Shown here in pieces: positions 1 through 8,757 of a stretch of DNA of 64,000 nucleotides. The position numbers and the translations under genes were made by a program. The first letter of the stretch is position 1. Each line of letters opens with the position of its first letter. The stretch is from Companilactobacillus nantensis DSM 16982 (GTDB taxonomy: Bacteria > Bacillota > Bacilli > Lactobacillales > Lactobacillaceae), in the NCBI RefSeq assembly GCF_001435815.1, contig NZ_AZFV01000001.1, positions 62,001-126,000 on the forward strand, written 5' to 3'. The notes beneath the pieces are model-generated. The model was not told the origin of the DNA. It saw nothing but the letters and a program-made list of their open reading frames with translations, and searched no databases.

Positions 1-2009
1 ATGTTGGTACCGGACAAATTGATACTTATGGTGTTGTTACTAAAGAAGCTTTTAAGTCTACTACCCCATCCATAGCCTTAATTAGCTACGATAATTTGAT
101 AGGCACCAGCTATTCAAATAAATATGAAAAACGAGTTGAAAAAAATGTTTCTCAAACCGAATCAGATGTAAGAAATCTGTCCCAAAATCGACAAAAATCA
201 ATCATTTCTCAATTTGACAAACAACTAGCTGCTCAAATGCCAGCCTTAACAAAAGCCTACGGTAGTAAAACAAACCAAGTTATTGCTAAGGAGAAAAAAC
301 AAGTAGCTAAGAAATCTCAAGCTTTAACTTACACCATTCAATCTCGTAATGATTACAATCAAGGCTACAACCAATATGGTGAAGATGCTAAGAGAATTGA
401 TGTACTTTCAAATACCTTCCCTCTAATCTTTTTTGCCGTAGCTATTCTAGTTGTCTTAATTACCATGTCTCGTATGGGTGAAGAAAAACGTCTGGAACTA
501 GGAACCTTACGAGCACTTGGCTATTCAAAATTCTCAGCAATGAAAGTCTTTTTGCTTTATGGTTTCTTAGCTAGTGCCCTAGGCACTACGATTGGCGCTT
601 GGTTAGGAACAACCTTCTTGCCAAGAAAAATCTTTGCTGCCTATACAGCTAATTTCGTTATCCCTAATTTCATTACACCTATTTCTTGGTCGTGGATAGG
701 CTTATCATTTGCTATCACTATTCTATGTACAGTCTTACCTGCTGTATATGTAGCTGGTAATTCACTTAGAGAAAAACCAGCCACGTTGATGTTGCCCAAA
801 CCTCCTAAAAAGGGTTCTAAAATTTTATTAGAACACATTCCCTTTTTGTGGAAGAGATTCTCATTTAACTATAAAGTTACGTTAAGAAACTTATTTAGAT
901 ATAAATTTAAATCCTTAATGACCATCGTTGGTATTCTGGGCTGTACGGCACTGTTAATTACTGGTTTTGGAATTAAAGATTCATTGAGTGGAATTGTTAA
1001 CACACAATACAAAGATATTATTCACTATGACATCATTGGCATGTATAATACTTCTGATTCAGGCGATAATATTGATAACTATAAAAACTATGTTAAAAAT
1101 CTTAAAGGTGTTAAATCACAAACTTCCATTTATTACGAAGGAGTCACTGCTAAATCATCGGATATGGTAAATAATCAGCAGATTTCTATGATTATTCCTA
1201 AGTCGAATGACAAATTCTCAAAATACGTAACATTGCAAACACCTTCAGCACATAAAAAAATTACTTTGAGTTCCAATGGTGCTACGATTACGCAAAAATT
1301 GGCTAAAGTTATGAACGTAAATGTTGGTGACAAAATGACCATTAAAGATTCTACTGGCAAAAAACATAAAATAAAAGTCGCTTCCATTACGGAAATGTAT
1401 GCCGGTCATGATATTTACATGAGTTCAAGCTACTACAAAAAAGTATTTAACAAATCGGTCTCATATAATTCGCTTATGATGCGTTTAACAAATCGATCTG
1501 AATCAAATATTGATAGTATTTCACGTAAATTGACAAAGCAGGCAGCTTCAAAAACAGTTATTCAATCAGATGATGCTAAACAGACTATTAACAATATTCT
1601 CAATGGATTAAATAATTTAGTTTTGATTATCATCATTGCTGCTTCATTATTAGCATTTGTCGTTCTGTTCACATTAACCAACATCAATGTATCTGAACGA
1701 ATCCGTGAATTATCGACTATCAAAGTCCTTGGTTTCTATCCAATGGAAGTTGTCATGTATATTTATCGCGATACATTCATCCTAACGATTATTGGTATAC
1801 TATTAGGCTACGTTGGCGGTGGTTGGCTACATAATTATATTATGCAAACTCTACCTCCAGAAACAGCAATGGCTGACTTAACGTTACTATGGTCAAACTT
1901 TACCATTTCTGGATTAATGACTATTATTTTCTCAATTGTTGTAATGATTTTCATGGCACGTAAAATTAAAAATGTCGATATGCTTGGAGCACTAAAATCC
2001 GTCGACTAA
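1..2009 (+). CDS. FtsX-family ABC transporter permease, 5' end missing
   Basis: The reading frame is already open at base 3 and runs to a TAA at 2009, so the gene starts before the window. The visible 668 or so residues contain an extracytoplasmic coiled segment rich in Lys and Gln, a block of three membrane helices followed by the RMGEEKRLELGTLRALGYSK signature of FtsX/MacB-type permeases, a second extracytoplasmic domain, and a second helical block with SERIRELSTIKVLGFYP. This duplicated FtsX architecture is typical of permeases of about 800 to 1100 residues that work with a separate ATPase to export or process lipoproteins, peptides or lipids. The partner ATPase is not in the window and may lie upstream. 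The substrate cannot be told. Confidence 0.85.
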   Translation, partial: VGTGQIDTYGVVTKEAFKSTTPSIALISYDNLIGTSYSNKYEKRVEKNVSQTESDVRNLSQNRQKSIISQFDKQLAAQMPALTKAYGSKTNQVIAKEKKQVAKKSQALTYTIQSRNDYNQGYNQYGEDAKRIDVLSNTFPLIFFAVAILVVLITMSRMGEEKRLELGTLRALGYSKFSAMKVFLLYGFLASALGTTIGAWLGTTFLPRKIFAAYTANFVIPNFITPISWSWIGLSFAITILCTVLPAVYVAGNSLREKPATLMLPKPPKKGSKILLEHIPFLWKRFSFNYKVTLRNLFRYKFKSLMTIVGILGCTALLITGFGIKDSLSGIVNTQYKDIIHYDIIGMYNTSDSGDNIDNYKNYVKNLKGVKSQTSIYYEGVTAKSSDMVNNQQISMIIPKSNDKFSKYVTLQTPSAHKKITLSSNGATITQKLAKVMNVNVGDKMTIKDSTGKKHKIKVASITEMYAGHDIYMSSSYYKKVFNKSVSYNSLMMRLTNRSESNIDSISRKLTKQAASKTVIQSDDAKQTINNILNGLNNLVLIIIIAASLLAFVVLFTLTNINVSERIRELSTIKVLGFYPMEVVMYIYRDTFILTIIGILLGYVGGGWLHNYIMQTLPPETAMADLTLLWSNFTISGLMTIIFSIVVMIFMARKIKNVDMLGALKSVD

Positions 2010-2013
2010 ATAG

Positions 2014-2068
2014 AAAACACCACTTACTACTGGCCCTAAAATGCCTGCAGTAAGTGGTGTTTTTATTT
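2014..2068. terminator. bidirectional intrinsic terminator
   Basis: A 14-bp perfect stem (AAAACACCACTTAC with GTAAGTGGTGTTTT) has T-runs on both strands. It separates the convergent permease and DUF2075 genes and overlaps the stop codon of the latter. Confidence 0.85.
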
Positions 2069-3265
2069 TGAATTTTCTTCTAAGTAATCATAAATACGAC
2101 TGTCATGGAAATAAACATAAACACCTTTAACACCACGTTTTAACAAAACATTCATCGAATTACGGATAATCGCTTTTTTAGCTTCCGAAACATCTTTCAA
2201 ATCAGCTTGATGACGTTTCTTGAATGCTTCCTGATCTTCATATTTATCAATGTCGATTTTTATCTTGCCATCTCCAGCATAAACAATTGATGGTCCGATG
2301 ATAACTGCCACGTAATTCAAATCAAATCCCTGTACAGTATAAATTGAACCAATTTCATCAATCGTCGATTCTTTCTGTGCCCAAGTAACATTAGAATAAT
2401 TATATTGATCCCAAGGTAAGTGAAAATTACCTTCGTTCACAAAATGCTTTTTGCCATCCAAAGTGGAAGGATAGTCAGCCGTGGCAACAATTCGTGATTT
2501 TTGATAAGTTTCATTGTCTAATCTTAATTGTTGATACATTTTTTCGGCATCAGGGTAAATTCTAAAATCGTATCCTTGATAACTTCCACCTAAAAAGCTC
2601 TTATTTTTCTTTGTCACTTGCTTTACTGTCAAATCATTAGTCAGAGTGTCAACCCACTTTAAAACACTGTGAGAAGCCTGCATACGCATTTGTACATGCA
2701 GTGTGGCGAGTTGATAGTGGAGTTGGAATCTCTTAACCAAATTATCAATAACTTTTTGAGACCAAAAACTCTTTAATTTCAAAACTTGCCGTTCATCATA
2801 AACAATAATGACAACCTTGCTCAGTTTAATAATTTCTTCTAATTGATTATTTTGCTCAAAATTGTTGTATCGATCGGCTTCACTTAGTAATAAATGAGCC
2901 TCGTCAATCACGACTACATCCGGATTTTTGTGTTCCTTATTCATCCGATTTATAAAAGTAGTTGGACGTAGGAAACGATTTTTGCGTAGTTCTTGATAAC
3001 CTCCCGCATTCTCTTGATAGACCTTTAATAATTCGGGATGGTTAACCAAAAAATAATTATCGGTTCCATTCTTCTTAGCAGCTTTTTCTAATTGTAAAAA
3101 CAATTGGGTCAAAATAACGCTTTTACCAGTGCCGGCATCCCCGTTCAATTGAAACAGGCCTTGGGTCTGGGCTGATAAATTATTTTGACAAAAATCTAAT
3201 ATTTCATTAAAAACATCTTGTTGTTCCTCCGTCAGATGTTTATCAGGTAAAACAGAATCTAACAT
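2063..3265 (-). CDS. DUF2075-family P-loop ATPase/helicase-like protein
   Basis: A 400-residue protein with Walker A (GDAGTGKSVIL, about residue 43) and a DEAH-type Walker B (VVVIDEAHLLL, about residue 118). The end contains SIYTVQGFDLNYVAVIIGPS, a helicase motif V/VI-like stretch. This is the layout of DUF2075 proteins (schlafen group 3-like, superfamily 1 helicase-like), which stand alone in many lactobacilli or are fused to nucleases; no nuclease domain is seen here. The start is ATG with GGAGATATTTTTT upstream. It lies 50 bp after a tautomerase gene with a terminator between, so it is probably transcribed separately. The role is unknown; nucleic-acid remodelling is inferred from the motifs. 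Confidence 0.75.
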   Translation of the reverse strand: MLDSVLPDKHLTEEQQDVFNEILDFCQNNLSAQTQGLFQLNGDAGTGKSVILTQLFLQLEKAAKKNGTDNYFLVNHPELLKVYQENAGGYQELRKNRFLRPTTFINRMNKEHKNPDVVVIDEAHLLLSEADRYNNFEQNNQLEEIIKLSKVVIIVYDERQVLKLKSFWSQKVIDNLVKRFQLHYQLATLHVQMRMQASHSVLKWVDTLTNDLTVKQVTKKNKSFLGGSYQGYDFRIYPDAEKMYQQLRLDNETYQKSRIVATADYPSTLDGKKHFVNEGNFHLPWDQYNYSNVTWAQKESTIDEIGSIYTVQGFDLNYVAVIIGPSIVYAGDGKIKIDIDKYEDQEAFKKRHQADLKDVSEAKKAIIRNSMNVLLKRGVKGVYVYFHDSRIYDYLEENSK

Positions 3266-3281
3266 AAAAAATATCTCCTAA

Positions 3282-3308
3282 CAAAAATAGCACACCCTAA
3301 GGTGTGCC
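3282..3308 (-). terminator. intrinsic terminator after the tautomerase gene
   Basis: On the minus strand GCACACC/GGTGTGC forms a 7-bp stem with a TTAG loop, followed by TATTTTTGTT. Confidence 0.7.
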
Positions 3309-3315
3309 AAAATAA

Positions 3316-3501
3316 CTATTCGTCACTCTTTAGAACGCCACCAACAGCATAGTGTTCCTTTTCCATTTCATTTAAAACAACGTGAACGTGTTCTGCAGGT
3401 GCACCTGTGTTTTTAACAATAGCTGCAGTTACGTCTTTGACCATACCTCTAAGTTGTTCTTCAGAACGGCCAGCAATTAAATCAATGTGTACTAATGGCA
3501 T
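3316..3501 (-). CDS. 4-oxalocrotonate tautomerase family protein
   Basis: A 61-residue protein beginning MPLVHIDLIAGRSEEQ. After removal of Met the N-terminal proline would be the catalytic base, and an Arg near residue 11 (AGRSEEQ) fits the family. Length and start match the 4-OT/YwhB group of small hexameric tautomerases. The Shine-Dalgarno is GAGGAGAATT. The physiological substrate in lactobacilli is not known, and no aromatic-degradation genes are nearby, so only the fold and chemistry are claimed. Confidence 0.85.
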   Translation of the reverse strand: MPLVHIDLIAGRSEEQLRGMVKDVTAAIVKNTGAPAEHVHVVLNEMEKEHYAVGGVLKSDE

Positions 3502-3576
3502 AATAATTCTCCTCAGTAATTTTAAGATAATTTCATTATACCAAAAACAACCTTAAAGGCTGATAAAAGATGATAT

Positions 3577-5364
3577 TTAATCAAACTGACTGTTATATAA
3601 CTTGGCATAAAAGCCGTTTTTATTTAACAAGCTCTGATGATTCCCTTGTTCAATAACCTGACCATATTTAATAACCAAGATCTGATTAGCCTTTTGAATC
3701 GTTGATAAACGGTGAGCAATGACAAAACTAGTTTTATTCTTCATAAGGTTGGCCATTGCTTTTTGAACATCAGCTTCAGTTTGACTATCAATTGATGCTG
3801 TCGCCTCGTCCAAAATCAAAACCGGTGCTTCAGTAATAAATGCCCTAGCAATACTCAACAATTGCCTTTGCCCTTGTGATAATTGAGAGGCATTTTCACT
3901 CAGTAATGTATCGTAACCATCTGGTAACTGTCTAATGAATGTATCAGCATTGGCCTCAATTGCCGCCCTTTCAACGTCACTATTAGATGCATCAGGGCGC
4001 CCTAAACGAATATTTTCACGAATACTCATTGTAAATAGAAATGACTCTTGTTGGACTATCGCTACATTTTTTCGTAAATCGGCACGTCGAATCTTTGTCA
4101 TATCATGACCATCTAACAATACATGTCCTTTTTTAAGTGGATAAAGATTCGTCAATAAATTCATGATAGTTGTTTTGCCAGCTCCAGTTGGACCAACTAA
4201 CGCCACAACTTCTCCTGGATCTGCCACCAAATTGATATCATTTAAAATCATCCGTTTATCATAAGCAAATGAAACATGATCAAAGATAATATGGCCTTGA
4301 GCTTTCTTCAAGGAAATCGCTTCAGGATTATCTTTTTCTTGTGATTCATCAATCAATTCAAAAACTCGTTCAGCACTAGCTAATGATAGTTGTAAGGTGT
4401 TGATCAAATCTAAGACGTTATTGATGGGACCAGTGAAATTTCTTAAGTAAATTAAAAAAGTAAAAATAACTCCGACTGTGATATTGCCGTAATGACCAAT
4501 GATGGAAACAGCTCCAATCGCCGTGATCAATACATAGGCAACGTTGTTGGTCATATTATTAAATGGACCAATAACGGATGATAATGCCTGTGCTTTATAG
4601 GCTGCCTTAGTATATTGACGATTTACTTTATTAAATTCTGACATTGTGGAATCAGTGTGATTGAATAGTTGAACTAATTGTTTGCCACTAACAGATTCTT
4701 CAATCTGGGTATTTAATTCACCCAATCGATTCTGCTGATTAACAAAAGCCTTTTGCGTCAATTTGGCGATAGCCTTAGAAAATAAGTAAGTCGCAACCGT
4801 ACTGAGCAATGTAACTCCTGTTAGTAGTGGTGACAAAATAATCATTGCCAATCCCATACCGATAACACTAATTACCCCGGTAAACAACTGGACGAACGTC
4901 TGCATTAATGCCGTATTAATATTGTCAACATCATTTGTCAAACGACTCATGACATCTCCATTATTATGCGTATCAAAATATTTCATTGGTAAACGTTGAA
5001 GGTTACTAAAAACATCTTGCCGAATTTTTGTACTAACTGCTTGTGCGACTTTAATTGTGACTGAATTTTGAAAATAGGTAAAAATACTAGCAATAACATA
5101 CATTGTGGCCAACAATGCACAAACTATTAACAGTATATGTAACTTATTTTGGCTAATGTACTTATCAATGACGATTCCGTTAATACGATTGCCGATTACA
5201 GTTGTCAAAGTAGTCACTATGGTAAATGTAAAAACGAGCATTAACTTAGAACGGTAATCTTTCAAATAACTACCGACTCGAAAAATTGTTTTTTTCCAAT
5301 TAGTTAAAGAAACTTTTTCACGATGAATATTACGAGGGACTCTTCTACGCATCAAAATCAACAT
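3577..5364 (-). CDS. ABC exporter half-transporter with the canonical nucleotide site
   Basis: A 595-residue fusion of six membrane helices (about 30-320) and an ABC ATPase. Walker A is GPTGAGKTT, the signature LSQGQRQ, Walker B LILDEATASID with the catalytic Glu, and the H-loop IAHRLST. The upstream partner has a degenerate site, so the pair fits a BmrCD/TM287-288-type heterodimeric multidrug exporter in which this subunit supplies the catalytic Walker B Glu and H-loop His. Its 5' end overlaps the partner's 3' end by 20 bp, implying translational coupling. The Arg-rich N-terminus is cytoplasmic. The drug range cannot be read from sequence. Confidence 0.88.
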   Translation of the reverse strand: MLILMRRRVPRNIHREKVSLTNWKKTIFRVGSYLKDYRSKLMLVFTFTIVTTLTTVIGNRINGIVIDKYISQNKLHILLIVCALLATMYVIASIFTYFQNSVTIKVAQAVSTKIRQDVFSNLQRLPMKYFDTHNNGDVMSRLTNDVDNINTALMQTFVQLFTGVISVIGMGLAMIILSPLLTGVTLLSTVATYLFSKAIAKLTQKAFVNQQNRLGELNTQIEESVSGKQLVQLFNHTDSTMSEFNKVNRQYTKAAYKAQALSSVIGPFNNMTNNVAYVLITAIGAVSIIGHYGNITVGVIFTFLIYLRNFTGPINNVLDLINTLQLSLASAERVFELIDESQEKDNPEAISLKKAQGHIIFDHVSFAYDKRMILNDINLVADPGEVVALVGPTGAGKTTIMNLLTNLYPLKKGHVLLDGHDMTKIRRADLRKNVAIVQQESFLFTMSIRENIRLGRPDASNSDVERAAIEANADTFIRQLPDGYDTLLSENASQLSQGQRQLLSIARAFITEAPVLILDEATASIDSQTEADVQKAMANLMKNKTSFVIAHRLSTIQKANQILVIKYGQVIEQGNHQSLLNKNGFYAKLYNSQFD

Positions 5365-7069
5365 CCCCTAACTGTGTTTGAATCAAGTCACGATAAAAGT
5401 TTGATTTTTGAAGTAACTCTGCATGAGTACCTTGAGCGGTTAATTTACCGTCTTCCAAGACAATAATCTCGTCACAATTCATCACATTAGTTACCCTTTG
5501 CGAAATAATCAACGTAGTTTTATTGTGTCGCAGTTTTTGTAGATTTTTCTTAATTTGAGCATTTGTGGCTTGATCTACGGCACTTGTCGCATCGTCTAAG
5601 ACCAAAATATTACTGTCAGGGACAATTGCTCGTGCTAAGTTTAAACGTTGCCTCTGACCACCAGAAAAGTTTTTCCCCGCTTGTTCAACAGGAGCTAAAT
5701 ATTTTTTTGATAAACGGTCAATAAACGTAAATGCTTGTGTAACTTTTGTTGCTTGATTTAATTCAACATCAGTCGCTTTGATAGCACCATACGTTAAGTT
5801 GCTTTTTATGGTCCCAGAAAATAGTAACGAATCTTGTAATGCAACCGCTATTTCTTGATGTACAGTAGCTAGACTCATCTTCTGAATATCAATACCACCA
5901 AGTTTAATCTGACCCGAGTATTGATCATACTGTCGCGTCAACAAATTAATCAATGAACTTTTTCCGGAACCAGTAGCTCCAATAATACCCAACCATTGGC
6001 CAGACTTAACGTGAAAGCTAATGTTATCTAGAATTGGTTTGCTAGTTTGATAGCCAAATGAGACATTTTCAAAGTCAATCTGATCATTGCTTGGTCGCAT
6101 ATCAACCGTCGTTACTTGTTGTTCAGATTTTGCTTCATCCAATACAGCCTGAACCCTAGTTGCACTAGTAATTGCTCGTGAAAAGGCGGTAATAATATTG
6201 ACTGTCATAATCATGGCACTAGTAATTTGAATCATGTAATTAACGAAGGCAATGATTTGTCCGTCACTTATCGTATGACTAATCGCCAAACTGCCACCAT
6301 AAGCTAAGGCAATGACAACACCTAAATTAAGCATTAGCTGAATTACTGGTGACAAAATGACTGTTACCATTGCTGCAATTTGAGAATTATTTTGCAATTG
6401 TTGGTTTTGTTCGGAAAATTGTTGTAACTGATGATTCTCCAAAACGTAAGCCTTTATTGTCTTAGCACCTTGTAAATTCTCACGCATAACCTGATTAACA
6501 CGATCGACGGACTGTTGCATTTGTGTATATTTGGGAATACTTTTTCGAACAATAATTAATAAGAAAACTACTAAAAATGGCATGATAATCAACAAGATAG
6601 GTGCTAAATCGGGACAAACGATAATTGACATAACTACCCCACCCAATAACAACATTGGAGCTCTAACTAGACCACGAGTTACCATCATAACTAAATTTTG
6701 CATTTGCGTTACATCATTAGTAATTCGAGTAATCAATGTGGCTGGAGCTAAGCCATTAGGCTGACGGTTTTTCAAAGCAATTTCTAACATGTGACTTCTT
6801 AAAGATTCACCCATTTTTAATGAGGCATAGCTTCCTAAAGCACCGCAAGTCCCACCGAAACTTAATCCTAAAATAGCAAACATTAACATTAATAACGCAT
6901 GCTGAATAACGAAAGTTAGATCACCTTTAGCAAGGCCTTGATCAATTATTTGCGACATTAGAGTTGGTTGTTGTAAATCACAAAAAACCTCACCTAACAT
7001 GATTATTGGTGCAAGAAAAAAGCTCCATCTGGCTTTACCATGTGTATGCTGCATCACGATTCGAAACAA
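5345..7069 (-). CDS. ABC exporter half-transporter with a degenerate nucleotide site
   Basis: About 574 residues: six membrane helices then an ABC ATPase. Walker A is GATGSGKSS and the signature FSGGQRQ. Walker B reads LVLDDATSAVD, with Asp in place of the catalytic Glu, and the switch His is Gln (ISQRVTN). These are the hallmarks of the non-hydrolysing subunit of heterodimeric exporters. The open frame begins at a GTG at 7078, but that codon lies inside a strong Shine-Dalgarno (AGGAAGTGAT, 7083-7074). TTG at 7069 has the right spacing and is the preferred start; ATG at 7054 is another option. First gene of the two-gene exporter operon. Confidence 0.88.
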   Translation of the reverse strand: MFRIVMQHTHGKARWSFFLAPIIMLGEVFCDLQQPTLMSQIIDQGLAKGDLTFVIQHALLMLMFAILGLSFGGTCGALGSYASLKMGESLRSHMLEIALKNRQPNGLAPATLITRITNDVTQMQNLVMMVTRGLVRAPMLLLGGVVMSIIVCPDLAPILLIIMPFLVVFLLIIVRKSIPKYTQMQQSVDRVNQVMRENLQGAKTIKAYVLENHQLQQFSEQNQQLQNNSQIAAMVTVILSPVIQLMLNLGVVIALAYGGSLAISHTISDGQIIAFVNYMIQITSAMIMTVNIITAFSRAITSATRVQAVLDEAKSEQQVTTVDMRPSNDQIDFENVSFGYQTSKPILDNISFHVKSGQWLGIIGATGSGKSSLINLLTRQYDQYSGQIKLGGIDIQKMSLATVHQEIAVALQDSLLFSGTIKSNLTYGAIKATDVELNQATKVTQAFTFIDRLSKKYLAPVEQAGKNFSGGQRQRLNLARAIVPDSNILVLDDATSAVDQATNAQIKKNLQKLRHNKTTLIISQRVTNVMNCDEIIVLEDGKLTAQGTHAELLQKSNFYRDLIQTQLGDVDFDA

Positions 7070-7083
7070 AAGAATCACTTCCT

Positions 7084-7135
7084 AAAAAAAACGCCACGAA
7101 CTCCATAACCTAGTAAGGACTAAGGATTCCGTGAC
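7084..7135 (-). promoter_or_regulatory. terminator-type hairpin in the leader of the ABC exporter operon
   Basis: On the minus strand GTCACGGAATCC pairs with GGAGTTCGTGGC (12 positions, one A-G mismatch), with an inner TAGT/ACTA helix, followed by eight T residues. The T-run ends directly at the Shine-Dalgarno of the exporter gene. A terminator placed against the start of the gene it precedes, rather than after an upstream gene, implies attenuation. In the related bmrCD operon of Bacillus a leader hairpin is known to respond to ribosome stalling; here the signal is unknown. Confidence 0.65.
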
Positions 7136-7223
7136 GTCTGTCGAATTATATGATTTTATCTTAGTACAAGATTATTTTTGAAACAAGTTTAATGGAACGA
7201 AATATTAATTAAAATATCGTATC

Positions 7224-7255
7224 AAAAAAAGCCCCAACTTTTCCGTCAGGACTTA
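7224..7255 (-). terminator. intrinsic terminator after the NlpC/P60 gene
   Basis: On the minus strand AAGTCCTGAC pairs with GTTGGGGCTT (G-U pairs allowed), followed by a T7 run, 12 bp after the stop codon. Confidence 0.7.
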
Positions 7256-7267
7256 AATAATAACTAA

Positions 7268-8746
7268 TTAATGGAATACACGTTTAACGCCGGCAATGTT
7301 ACCACGACCACCGTAAATTGAATGTACTTGAACAGCAAATGGCCATGATTCAATCATAGTATTTTTGTCCAAAAGAATACCGACGTGCCAAATAATTCCA
7401 GTTGAAGGGTCAGTGAAGAAAATTAGATCTCCACGTTGACGATCATTGAAGTTTACATGTGGCATTCTATCATCTGCCCAGTAGTCACGACTGTTCCATT
7501 CATGACCTGGTTGAGCGTGTTGAATAGCAGTAATTGGGGCTGAATCAACACCTGAAGCATAAAGTGCTTGTGTCACAAGACCAGAACAATCAACACCATA
7601 ATCTGGTGAACTAGCTGCACCTGTGATCCATGGTTGACCTAAGTATTTGTATGCTTGGTTAATCATAGCTTCGATGTGATCTGAACGTGTACTTGTGATG
7701 TTTGTTTGTAATGGAGCAACGTATGAATCAATACCATACCATGTGCTTTCAACAAAGCCCATTGCTTCCCAAGTCTTCAAATCAACAACACCAGTTACAG
7801 GCAAACCTTTTCTAGCTTGAAGTGCACGAACACTAGCAGTTACTGAACCATCGTAGATTGTGTGAACGTTTGAGTAACCGAAATATTTTCTAACTAAGTA
7901 AGTCTTGATACCTTCAACACCGTTGTATAGATCGTAACCAACGTTACCACCACTAGGTTGAATTTGACTGTTGGAAATTTGTAGCCAGCCATTTGGATTT
8001 TGGTAAGCAGCGGCTGTTGTAGCATCATCACTGTTTAACCAAACGTTGTTAGCAATTTGGTAGTAAGTTAAACCATTGGCACTATCAGTACGATTGTATT
8101 TCCAAACTGAATTGGCACCAAGATTTGGTTGACCACTCTTAACAAAACCTTGTGCTGTACGTGAATAATTTACAGCACCTGATTGCTTAACACGAACGAT
8201 ACCATCAGCAGCGTTACCATAAGTTAAAATAACATCATTACCATCGGTATATTCGTTTGTAGCAACACGATAATAGCTCTTACCATTGTAGCTTAAGTTT
8301 TCATCAGTAAACCAAGGAGTGTTAGGTCCAAGTTGACGGTCAGTAATCAATGTACCATCTTGTTTGTAAAGTTGTGTTGCTTGACCTTTAGTTGTAACAA
8401 TACCCTTAATTTTAGTAACGTTAGCTGCACTGGCATCAGCTTGTGTAGTAGCTGTTTGATCAGCACTTGTTGTGTTGTCGTCAGTTGTTGCAGCAGTGTT
8501 AGTTTGGTCAGTCGTATCAGCTGTGGCTGTAGCAGGTGTTACAGCTTGGTCAGCTTGTTGATCAGTTGCAACTGCTTCAGAAACAGCGGCGGTTGCTTGA
8601 GAAACGGCTTGTGTTTGTGAGTCGTTAGTTGTTGTAACTTGGTTGTTGTCTGTTGTTGTGTCAGCTTTAACAGTTTGTTGAGTTGTAACAGCCAACATTG
8701 TTAGTGCTAAACCACAAACAAAAGATAGTTTTGCCTTTTTATTCAT
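7268..8746 (-). CDS. Secreted NlpC/P60 cell-wall peptidase with SLAP/DUF5776-like repeats
   Basis: About 492 residues. It has a signal peptide (MNKKAKLSFVCGLALTMLAV...VKA), a Thr/Ala/Asp/Gln-rich linker of about 90 residues, two or three SLAP/DUF5776-like repeats of the form LYKQDGTLITDRQLGPNTPW...YYRVATNE, a peptidoglycan-binding-1-like segment (SVRALQARKGLPVTGVVD), and a C-terminal NlpC/P60 domain with catalytic Cys in VDCSGLV and His in WHVGILLD. Likely a gamma-D-Glu-diamino-acid endopeptidase in the wall. The ATG at 8746 has AGGGGAT upstream; the longer open frame to 8794 overlaps the preceding gene and is rejected as the start. It follows that gene by 11 bp. Confidence 0.85.
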   Translation of the reverse strand: MNKKAKLSFVCGLALTMLAVTTQQTVKADTTTDNNQVTTTNDSQTQAVSQATAAVSEAVATDQQADQAVTPATATADTTDQTNTAATTDDNTTSADQTATTQADASAANVTKIKGIVTTKGQATQLYKQDGTLITDRQLGPNTPWFTDENLSYNGKSYYRVATNEYTDGNDVILTYGNAADGIVRVKQSGAVNYSRTAQGFVKSGQPNLGANSVWKYNRTDSANGLTYYQIANNVWLNSDDATTAAAYQNPNGWLQISNSQIQPSGGNVGYDLYNGVEGIKTYLVRKYFGYSNVHTIYDGSVTASVRALQARKGLPVTGVVDLKTWEAMGFVESTWYGIDSYVAPLQTNITSTRSDHIEAMINQAYKYLGQPWITGAASSPDYGVDCSGLVTQALYASGVDSAPITAIQHAQPGHEWNSRDYWADDRMPHVNFNDRQRGDLIFFTDPSTGIIWHVGILLDKNTMIESWPFAVQVHSIYGGRGNIAGVKRVFH

Positions 8747-8757
8747 CTTTTTATCCC

